Program-made: the position numbers and the translations under genes
Shown: positions 1-6,621 of the stretch, piece by piece
How the letters are laid out: every line of letters begins with the position of its first letter
Position numbering within the stretch: the first letter of the stretch is position 1
Source of the DNA: Deltaproteobacteria bacterium
Lineage (GTDB): Bacteria > Desulfobacterota > Deferrimicrobia > Deferrimicrobiales > Deferrimicrobiaceae
Assembly: GCA_003105225.1 (NCBI GenBank)
Contig: PQAK01000094.1
Coordinates: forward strand, 3,364 to 9,984
Direction of reading: 5' to 3'
DNA: 6,621 bases
The notes under the pieces: model-generated
What the model saw: the letters and a program-made list of their open reading frames with translations, nothing else
What the model was told of the DNA's origin: nothing
Databases searched by the model: none

Positions 1-977
1 ATCACGATCTGGCCGGCGAGCGTTCCGGTGATCGTCGAGCTTTGGCCGGCGCAGATCAAGGCGAGGGCGAAGAGGAACGGGGCCACCGTCGTCCCCACCA
101 GGGGGGCGAGCAGACGGTGCGCGTCCTGGAGATCGGCCACCTCGAGGTGCCCCGACCGGTGGAAAACCGCCGCGGCCATGACCAGGATGGCGGCGTTGAT
201 GAAAAACGCCATGTTGAGCGCGAAGACCGAATCGATCAGGTTGAACTTGAGCGACTGGTGGATCCCCCGCGCCGTCTTGATCACCTTGCGCGACTGGACG
301 AGGGCGGAATGCAGGTACAGGTTGTGGGGCATGACGGTGGCGCCCAGGATGCCGATGGCGAAATAGAGCGCGTCGGCGTCGGGAAGTCCGGGGAGGAACC
401 CCTTGGCGATCCCCGGCAGGTCCGGCCTCGAGATGAAGATCTCGATGAGGAAACAGCCTCCGATGGTCGCCACCAGCACGAGGATGAACGCCTCCATCTT
501 GCGGATCCCCGCATGGTGAAGCAGGAGGATCAGGAAGGTGTCCAGCGCGGTGACCAGCACGCCGTAGAGCAGCGGGATGCCGAACAGGAGCTGGAGCCCG
601 ATCGCCGATCCGAGCACCTCGGCCAGGTCGGTCGCCGCGATGGCCACCTCGCAGAGGATCCACAACGCGATGTTGACGGGGGCGGGATAGCGGTCCCGGC
701 AGGCCTGGGCCAGGTCGCGGCCGGAGACAAGCCCGAGCCGCGCCGACAGGCTCTGAAGGAGCACCGCCATCGCGTTGGACATGAGGAGCACCCAGACGAG
801 CGCGTAGCCGTACCGGGATCCGGCGGCGATGTCGGTCGCCCAGTTGCCGGGATCCATGTATCCGACGGAGACCAGGTATGCCGGACCGGCGAAGGCCAGG
901 AGACGGCGGAAGAACCCCCGGGCTTCCGGGATCGCTACGGTCGCGTGGACTTCGGAAAGGGACTTCTCGTTCGCCAT
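1..977 (-). CDS. mntH: Nramp-family Mn2+/Fe2+ transporter MntH (3' end beyond the window)
   Basis: This gene encodes a proton-coupled importer of Mn2+ and Fe2+ in the inner membrane. I translated the minus strand by hand: 325 residues are visible from the ATG at 977-975 and the frame is still open at base 1. Bacterial MntH proteins usually have about 410-440 residues, so roughly the last quarter is missing. Signature motifs are present in order: DPGNW at residues 42-46 (unwound TM1, metal ligands D42 and N45), ATDLAE at 115-120 (TM3), MPHNLYLHS at 216-224 (TM6, metal ligand M216 and the conserved His), and the transport signature GQSSTITGT at 311-319. Several hydrophobic segments lie between them. 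The start lies 4 bases after the kinase stop, with a purine-rich GGGGGA about 9 bases upstream, so it is almost certainly co-transcribed with the two-component genes. No MntR box or manganese riboswitch can fit in that gap. Family assignment is very secure; Mn versus Fe preference is not decidable here. Confidence 0.95.
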   Translation of the reverse strand, partial: MANEKSLSEVHATVAIPEARGFFRRLLAFAGPAYLVSVGYMDPGNWATDIAAGSRYGYALVWVLLMSNAMAVLLQSLSARLGLVSGRDLAQACRDRYPAPVNIALWILCEVAIAATDLAEVLGSAIGLQLLFGIPLLYGVLVTALDTFLILLLHHAGIRKMEAFILVLVATIGGCFLIEIFISRPDLPGIAKGFLPGLPDADALYFAIGILGATVMPHNLYLHSALVQSRKVIKTARGIHQSLKFNLIDSVFALNMAFFINAAILVMAAAVFHRSGHLEVADLQDAHRLLAPLVGTTVAPFLFALALICAGQSSTITGTLAGQIV

Positions 978-981
978 CGGG

Positions 982-2128
982 CTATTCCCCCGCGGGAAGG
1001 GCCAACGAGAACTCGACCCCTTTGCCGCCCGGAAGGTTTCGCACCGAGAGGACGCCTTCGTTCTGGTCCGCGATGCGGGAACAGATGGAGAGACCCAACC
1101 CTGTCCCGCCGTCCTTCGTGGTGAAGAAGGGGTCGAAGATCCGTTCGAGCTGATCCGCAGGGATAGGGGGGCCGGTGTTCGCGACCCGTACGACGAAGAT
1201 CCGCTTCTCCCCCCCGCGTTCCCGCCCGATCGAAAGGGTAAGCTCCCCTCCTCCCAGGGGCGCCATCGCCTGCAGGCCGTTGATGGCGATGTTCAGCAGG
1301 AGCTGGGTGAGCTGATCCGCGTCGCCCAGAACCCTCGGAACCGCCTTTCCCGCGTAGGGGAGGGCAACCGTGTTCACCCCATCCTTGCGGGCCTGGGTCT
1401 CCACGAGGGAAACGACGCGGCCCACGACTTCCCGCAGGTCCAGGGGGCGCCGGTCGGCGGGCGCGGGGCGCGCGAAGGTGAGGAATCGCTCGGCCGTCTG
1501 CGCCAGCCGGTCGATCTCGCCGATGTGCAGATCGAGCATCCGGCGCTCGGGGGCGTCCGCCGGGACGACGTCCCGCAGGATCTCCGCGGTCCCTTTCATG
1601 GCGTGCAGCGGATTCTTGATCTCGTGGGCGATCCCCGCGGTCATCTCCCCCAATGCGCCCAACCGCCCCGCCCGGATGAGCTGCGACTCGATCCGCTGCT
1701 GCTCCTCCAACGCCGCCGAGAGCTCCTGCGCCAGCCTCACCTGCTTCTCCCGCTCCCGCCGCTCCCGGTCCACGAGGAGCCCCGCCACCACCGCCACGAT
1801 GTTGTACAGAAGGATCTCGAGCCCCTTCTCCAGCGCGTCGCCCGGGTCTCGCCCCACGATGCTCAGGAACGCGTGGGGAAAATAGATCAGGGAGGCGAAG
1901 GCCGACAGGGAGATCCCGCCCCGCACGCCTTCGGAGAAGGCTGCGAAGAGGATCGGGAGATAATAGAGACGGCGCAGGACATCGTGGACCCAGGCGTGCT
2001 GCGCCCCCGTCCGGTAGTGCAGGGTCGTGATGAGGAGACACGGGATCCACGCGGTGAGGACCATCCGGGGCGAGAAGATCGACCGAAGGTCGGAAAGGAG
2101 GCCCTCCCGCAAGCTTACGCGGCGCTGC

Positions 2129-2136
<8 letters not shown>
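982..2136 (-). CDS. Membrane-bound sensor histidine kinase, NtrB/ZraS-like (HPK4)
   Basis: This 384-residue kinase is predicted to autophosphorylate and pass phosphate to the response regulator encoded just upstream. The N-terminus has about four hydrophobic segments (about residues 25-41, 56-70, 72-93 and 104-122) with short loops and no large periplasmic domain, so it probably senses within or at the membrane. A charged coiled-coil linker follows (about 123-155). The dimerisation domain carries the H-box AHEIKNPLHAMKG with phospho-acceptor His171. The ATP-binding domain shows the N-box (LLLNIAIN, 279-286), an F-box (IFDPFFTTK, 333-341) and the G2 glycine loop (GTGLGLSIC, 344-352). The G1 box reads ANTGPPI at 319-325, with Asn320 where Asp is usual. 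The start overlaps the regulator stop by 8 bases with little Shine-Dalgarno sequence, so translation is probably coupled. The signal it detects is unknown. Confidence 0.95.
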
Positions 2137-3505
<1,369 letters not shown>

Positions 3506-3570
3506 CGAGAATCCGCCGCGCAGCGTATCTACTTTCAGTTTGCCCGTTCGGGGCCGATTTGTCTTTACGG

Positions 3571-3597
3571 ATTATACCTTTGATGCCGCAGGTCGAA
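3571..3597 (-). promoter_or_regulatory. Candidate sigma-70 promoter for the regulator-kinase-mntH operon
   Basis: A perfect -10 hexamer TATAAT reads on the minus strand at 3576-3571. A poor -35 candidate, TTCGAC, lies at 3597-3592 with a short 15-base spacer. Transcription would start near 3564 and leave a leader of about 60 bases before the regulator ATG at 3505. The -35 matches consensus at only about two positions, so an activator may be needed, or the match may be chance. The A+T-rich patch stands out in otherwise GC-rich DNA. Confidence 0.35.
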
Positions 3598-3658
3598 CAT
3601 TTCTCCGCGGTCGCGAGCCCCGGGGGATACCGCGACATCTAAACATTGGGAGGGAGGC

Positions 3659-3663
3659 GGAGG
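3659..3663 (+). promoter_or_regulatory. Strong ribosome-binding site of the sugar dehydrogenase lipoprotein
   Basis: GGAGG sits 8 bases before the ATG at 3672, inside a 23-base almost pure purine stretch (3648-3670, one C) that contains a second GGAGG at 3653-3657. This fixes the start of the lipoprotein, although the same frame stays open far upstream through DNA that belongs to the opposite-strand regulator. Confidence 0.75.
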
Positions 3664-3671
3664 GAGAGGAC

Positions 3672-4928
3672 ATGGAGGCTGTATCCCGGCCGTGCGGCAC
3701 CGGAAAATCGTCGCCGGAAACGCACCTTGTCCGCACGCGGTCCATCGCCGGGCCGTATCTGGCGGCTGCGATCCTAACCCTTATCGCCGCCTGCGGCGGC
3801 GGGGGGGGCGGGAGCGGGCAGGCGACCGTCGTCCCGCCGCCGGTTATCCCCGCCCCCCCGCAGATCGCCCTGGTCCCGAGATACGACAACCTGGCGGCGC
3901 CGACGGGGGTGACCCACGCGGGGGACAACACCGGGAAGTTGTACGTCCTGGAGCAGGTCGGGCGGATCCGCCTCATCGATAACGGCACGCTCCTCGCCGC
4001 GCCGTTCCTCGACATTTCGGCGCGCGTGGTCTCCGGTGGGGAACAGGGGCTCCTGGGACTCGCCTTCCCGCCGGGACATGCGGCATCGGGGCGCTTTTAC
4101 GTGAACTACACGAGAATTTCCGACGGGAGCACCGTGATCGCACGGTACCAGCGGACCCCGGATCCCAACGTGGCGGATCCGAACTCGGAAGTCGTCCTGC
4201 TCACCATCCCGCAGCCGTTCGCCAACCACAACGGCGGCCAGCTCTCCTTCGGCCCAGACGGGTTCCTCTACATAGGGATGGGCGATGGAGGCTCCGGCGG
4301 GGACCCGCAAAACAATGCGCAGAACCCCGGATCGCTCCTGGGAAAAATGCTCCGGATCGACGTCGAGTCCGCACCGGATCCCGGCCTCCCCTACGCGATT
4401 CCGCAGACCAACCCCTTCGTGCAGACCGCGGGCTTCCGCGGGGAGATCTGGGCGCTGGGATTGCGCAACCCGTGGAGATTCTCCTTCGACCGCCAGATGG
4501 GCGACCTCTATATCGCGGACGTGGGGCAGGGTTCCTTCGAAGAGGTCGACTTCCAGGCTGCCGGAAGCGCGGGCGGGCAGAACTACGGCTGGAACATCAT
4601 GGAGGGGGCCCACTGCTTCGGCAATCCGGCCTGCAGCCAAACGGGGCTGGTCCTTCCGGTGGCCGAATACGACCATGGCCAGGGGTGCTCGATTACCGGC
4701 GGGTTCGTCTATCGCGGGCAGGTCTACCCCGGGTTGGCGGGATTTTATATTTATGCGGATTTCTGCAGCGGGCGGTTCTGGGGCCTGAAACGGGACGGCA
4801 CGGCCTGGCAGAATACGCTTCTGCTGACGGAACCCCATTCCATCTCGAGCTTCGGGGAGGACGAAGCGGGAAACCTTTATGCCGCGGATCTTGCCGCCGG
4901 AGTCGTGTATGAAATCGTCGTTCCGTGA
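3672..4928 (+). CDS. Lipoprotein, PQQ-dependent aldose sugar dehydrogenase family (GSDH domain)
   Basis: This 418-residue protein belongs to the soluble glucose/sorbosone dehydrogenase family (Asd/YliI-like), six-bladed beta-propellers that use PQQ and calcium to oxidise sugar aldehyde carbons outside the cytoplasm. The N-terminus has a basic, rather long n-region (1-24), a hydrophobic core (about 25-38) and the lipobox IAAC with Cys41, so a lipid-anchored envelope protein is expected. A low-complexity Gly then Pro linker (42-63) precedes the propeller (about 70-418). Family motifs are NHNGGQL at 185-191 (His186 aligns with the catalytic base), GDGGSGGDPQNNAQNP at 204-219, GLRNPWR at 263-269 with the substrate-region Arg265, IADVGQ at 281-286 and NYGWN at 304-308. 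Cysteines 315, 321, 339 and 365 could form disulfides. It is monocistronic and divergent from the regulator. No PQQ-synthesis gene is visible. Family is secure; substrate is unknown, and some relatives are poorly characterised or may not bind PQQ. Confidence 0.92.
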   Translation: MEAVSRPCGTGKSSPETHLVRTRSIAGPYLAAAILTLIAACGGGGGGSGQATVVPPPVIPAPPQIALVPRYDNLAAPTGVTHAGDNTGKLYVLEQVGRIRLIDNGTLLAAPFLDISARVVSGGEQGLLGLAFPPGHAASGRFYVNYTRISDGSTVIARYQRTPDPNVADPNSEVVLLTIPQPFANHNGGQLSFGPDGFLYIGMGDGGSGGDPQNNAQNPGSLLGKMLRIDVESAPDPGLPYAIPQTNPFVQTAGFRGEIWALGLRNPWRFSFDRQMGDLYIADVGQGSFEEVDFQAAGSAGGQNYGWNIMEGAHCFGNPACSQTGLVLPVAEYDHGQGCSITGGFVYRGQVYPGLAGFYIYADFCSGRFWGLKRDGTAWQNTLLLTEPHSISSFGEDEAGNLYAADLAAGVVYEIVVP

Positions 4929-4936
4929 CATTGAGG

Positions 4937-4968
4937 CGAGGCCCTCGAAACGGCCTTCGAGGGCCTCG
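4937..4968. terminator. Perfect 13-bp inverted repeat between convergent genes, likely bidirectional terminator
   Basis: CGAGGCCCTCGAA (4937-4949) and its exact reverse complement (4956-4968) flank a 6-base loop, ACGGCC. The hairpin fills most of the 45-base gap between the stop of the plus-strand lipoprotein (4928) and the stop of the minus-strand DsrE gene (4974), where a shared terminator is expected. No T-tract follows on either strand, so it may act as a stem-only terminator or 3'-end stabiliser. Confidence 0.7.
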
Positions 4969-4973
4969 GCGTA

Positions 4974-5468
4974 CTACAGCCAGATGACATCCGCCTTGCC
5001 GACATTGCCGGCGACGTAATCTCCGCCCCTCCGCTCCAGCCCATCGAGATAGTCCGATGTCGCGATGTCGAACGCGTCCAGGCAGAACGGGCATGCGGCC
5101 AGTTTCGCGCCGGCACGGGTCGACATGGCCAGAATGTCGGAAAGGGTTCCGAATTTTTTAAAGATGGGCGATGTGAGCTTCCCCGCCTCCCCCTTCCTGC
5201 AAAGCTTCGCCCCTTGCAGGGTAAACCAGATGGTGACGCCGGGGAGTTCCTTGCCGATCTTTTTCGCGTCGACGGACGCAAGCAACAGCGCCAGCGCCGC
5301 CCTGTCGACGTCGTCGCCGCCGTGCGTGACGACGTAAAGGCGTTCGGCCGTCCCCTCCGCGGCGGAAGCCCGGGTGGCTCCTCCAAGAAGGGGAACCAGC
5401 GCGGAGAGGCCGGCAAGTTTCAGGAAGTCGCTACGTGAGTATTCGGACGCCGGGGTTCCTTCGGACAT
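4974..5468 (-). CDS. Exported DsrE-family protein
   Basis: This gene encodes 164 residues with an N-terminal export signal: SRSDFLK at 11-17, a hydrophobic stretch (about 18-30) and a likely cleavage site after ASA (34-36). The signal resembles a twin-arginine leader but has Ser where the second Arg belongs. The mature part (about 43-164) is a DsrE/DsrF-like fold by its pattern: the opening beta strand RLYVVTHGGDD at 43-53, Cys90 in LQGAKLC, and the ACPFC segment with Cys126 and Cys129. DsrE-like proteins carry or reduce sulfur species, but many exported members have no known role. I chose the ATG at 5468 because AAAGGAG lies 10 bases upstream; an in-frame ATG at 5519 would add 17 polar residues ahead of the signal and has a poorer ribosome-binding site. 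It lies downstream of hslO on the same strand, 150 bases away. The family call is good; the function is open. Confidence 0.85.
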   Translation of the reverse strand: MSEGTPASEYSRSDFLKLAGLSALVPLLGGATRASAAEGTAERLYVVTHGGDDVDRAALALLLASVDAKKIGKELPGVTIWFTLQGAKLCRKGEAGKLTSPIFKKFGTLSDILAMSTRAGAKLAACPFCLDAFDIATSDYLDGLERRGGDYVAGNVGKADVIWL

Positions 5469-5474
5469 CGGAAG

Positions 5475-5484
5475 CGATCTCCTT
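5475..5484 (-). promoter_or_regulatory. Ribosome-binding site that decides the DsrE-family start
   Basis: On the minus strand GAAAGGAGAT spans 5484-5475, with GGAG followed by a 10-base spacer to the ATG at 5468. It favours this start over the in-frame ATG at 5519, which follows only a G-run belonging to a hairpin. Confidence 0.6.
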
Positions 5485-5521
5485 TCGGATTTGTGGTGGG
5501 ACTTCGAACCATCGCTCATCC

Positions 5522-5539
5522 CCCCGCCGACCGGCGGGG
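5522..5539. terminator. GC-rich hairpin between hslO and the DsrE-family gene
   Basis: CCCCGCC (5522-5528) and GGCGGGG (5533-5539) form a perfect 7-bp stem with the 4-base loop GACC. A weaker CCTCC/GGAGG stem (5549-5553 and 5560-5564) lies beside it. It is 80-97 bases past the hslO stop and about 54 bases before the DsrE start. No T-tract follows on the minus strand, so it could be a weak terminator, an attenuating structure in the DsrE leader, or an RNA-stability element. Confidence 0.4.
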
Positions 5540-5618
5540 CGTCCGCCGCCTCCTCATCGGGAGGAACGGATTGCCGTCATCGAATCCGCCAAGGAGATCA
5601 CCCCCTTTCCGTTGGATC

Positions 5619-6512
5619 TCACGACGTCATTGTATCCGAAGGACCCGAATAGGTGTCCATCAGGAGTGCAAGGAGCTCCTCCCGGGACACGAGGTATTCC
5701 TTTCTGCAGAAATGGCACTCCGCTTTCGCCGGCTCCCCTTTCCCTACCAGCTCGTCGATCTCGGCCGCTCCGAGCGCGGCGATCGCATCCAGCACTCTCT
5801 CCCTGGTGCACGGGCAGAAATACGAAACGTTTTTCTGCTCGCGGATATCGACCGGAAGCCCGGCGGCCTCTTCCATGATATCCCGCGGTCCCATGCCGTC
5901 GAGGATCATCGCGCTTACCGGCCGGATCCCCTTGAGCCGGTTCTCCAGACGACCGATCGCATCCTCGCCCGCGCCCGGCAGCGGATGAATCAGGAACCCT
6001 CCCGAGGCCTTTACGGAGTTGTCGGCGTCGACGTAGACCCCGAGCGATACCGCGGCAGGGAGCTGTTCGGAAGCATTCAGGTAATAGGCAAGGTCCGTGG
6101 CGATTTCGCCGGACTGGAGGGGAACGATGCCTCGGTAATACTCACGGATCCCGAGGTCCTTGATGACGTTGAGGTATCCCGTTCCGATCGCCCTCCCGAC
6201 GTCGAGCTTCCCGTCCTTCAATCCCATGTGGACGTGAGGCCTCTTGACGTATCCCCGGACATGCCCCGACGCGTCTGCCTCGGCGAGACCCCCTTGGAGG
6301 GGACCGTCTCCCGAAACCTGCACCATCACCTTCTGCCCGGTTTTCAGCAGGGAGGAGAGCAGGAGGGCGCTGCTCATGATCCTTCCGAGTGCGGCGGAAG
6401 CCGTGGGAAAGGTATCGTGCACGGACTTCGCCTTCTCGACCGCGTCCGTATCCACGAGGCCCACGACCAGGAGCGGCTCGCCTTTCGTAATCCCCTTCAG
6501 CAACGCGTCCAT
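5619..6512 (-). CDS. hslO: Hsp33 redox-regulated molecular chaperone
   Basis: This 297-residue protein is a cytoplasmic holdase. In the family, oxidation of a zinc-bound four-cysteine switch releases zinc and exposes a client-binding surface. The sequence shows the N-terminal core domain, including GRIMSSALLLSSLLK at 43-57, the QVSGDGPLQG region at 65-74, GTGYLNVIKDLG at 110-121 and the LQSGEIATDLAYYL helix region at 132-145. It ends in the C-terminal zinc switch: FCPC with Cys233 and Cys235, then CHFC with Cys266 and Cys269. All four cysteines are present, so redox regulation should be intact. Length matches typical Hsp33 (about 290). The ATG at 6512 lies 9 bases after the TAA of the upstream gene. 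Its purine-rich GGAGAAGGG lies inside that gene's end, 12 bases upstream of the ATG, which suggests co-transcription and possible translational coupling. Confidence 0.97.
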   Translation of the reverse strand: MDALLKGITKGEPLLVVGLVDTDAVEKAKSVHDTFPTASAALGRIMSSALLLSSLLKTGQKVMVQVSGDGPLQGGLAEADASGHVRGYVKRPHVHMGLKDGKLDVGRAIGTGYLNVIKDLGIREYYRGIVPLQSGEIATDLAYYLNASEQLPAAVSLGVYVDADNSVKASGGFLIHPLPGAGEDAIGRLENRLKGIRPVSAMILDGMGPRDIMEEAAGLPVDIREQKNVSYFCPCTRERVLDAIAALGAAEIDELVGKGEPAKAECHFCRKEYLVSREELLALLMDTYSGPSDTMTS

Positions 6513-6521
6513 CTGTATATT

Positions 6522-6621
6522 TTACCCTTCTCCGAAAGCCGCCCGCAGATGCGCCAGGGCCTCTTTCAATTCCTCCCACGTCGTCGATCGGTCCAGGCCG
6601 AACTGGACCGCGCCCATCCCC
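6522..6621 (-). CDS. C-terminal fragment, possibly class-V aminotransferase/cysteine desulfurase
   Basis: An open minus-strand frame enters at the right edge and ends with TAA at 6524-6522, giving 32 visible codons. The tail contains GAVQFGLDRSTTWEELKEAL followed by AHLRAAFGEG. The pattern of a short beta strand ending in Arg-Ser-Thr-Thr, then an acidic amphipathic helix, resembles the end of NifS/IscS-type cysteine desulfurases, where R-x-T-T precedes the final helix. That resemblance is from memory of the family and the piece is short, so function is tentative. That it is a real gene end is supported by its 9-base spacing to hslO and by codon use like its neighbours. The internal ATG at 6617 is probably not the start. 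Confidence 0.55.
   Translation of the reverse strand, partial: GMGAVQFGLDRSTTWEELKEALAHLRAAFGEG

Noticed and set aside
3542..3555. GG-N10-GC spacing on the minus strand, as in a sigma-54 promoter
   Set aside because: Only the core dinucleotides fit. The flanks read TCGGCCC and GGGCAAA rather than TGGCAC and TTGC, and such matches are frequent by chance in GC-rich DNA.
5469..5519. Earlier in-frame ATG at 5519 for the DsrE-family gene
   Set aside because: It would put 17 polar residues before the export signal and has only a G-run from the hairpin as a ribosome-binding site, whereas the ATG at 5468 has AAAGGAG at a good distance.
5554..5811. 85-codon minus-strand frame overlapping the end of hslO and the spacer
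   Set aside because: Most of it is a shifted frame of the Hsp33 zinc-switch region, and the rest has no family signature or clear start site.

Overview
The window is GC-rich chromosomal DNA from a bacterium with no mobile element, RNA gene, CRISPR array or phage signal. The combination of an NtrC-type sigma-54 activator, an NtrB/ZraS-like (HPK4) kinase, a periplasmic DsrE-family protein and very high third-position GC fits a deltaproteobacterial lineage (Desulfobacterota/Desulfuromonadota-like). That placement is an inference from gene style, not a measured phylogeny.

Layout. Positions 1-3505 hold a tight minus-strand unit transcribed right to left. A sigma-54-dependent response regulator (2129-3505) overlaps by 8 bases a membrane-bound sensor histidine kinase (982-2136). 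The kinase is followed after only 4 bases by an Nramp-family Mn2+/Fe2+ transporter (mntH, 977 running off the left edge). Positions 3506-3671 are a divergent intergenic region with a TATAAT box facing the regulator and a strong ribosome-binding site facing right. Positions 3672-4928 on the plus strand encode a lipoprotein of the PQQ-dependent soluble glucose/sorbosone (aldose sugar) dehydrogenase family. A perfect 13-bp inverted repeat (4937-4968) separates it from the convergent minus-strand cluster on the right. That cluster, read right to left, has the 3' end of an unassigned gene (possibly a class-V aminotransferase/cysteine desulfurase, right edge to 6522), the redox-regulated chaperone Hsp33 (hslO, 5619-6512), a 150-bp spacer with a GC-rich hairpin, and an exported DsrE-family protein (4974-5468).

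How the genes work together. The left unit looks like a two-component system co-transcribed with a divalent metal transporter, which suggests (inference) that the kinase responds to metal supply or a related envelope signal. The sugar dehydrogenase is an independent periplasmic oxidation enzyme. The right cluster has a redox/sulfur flavour: Hsp33 is a thiol-switch chaperone, DsrE-like proteins handle sulfur or thiol chemistry, and the edge gene may be a sulfur-mobilising PLP enzyme.

I see no convincing previously undescribed system. The most useful leads are the regulator-kinase-mntH arrangement, the kinase's altered ATP-lid residue and the export signal of the DsrE protein.
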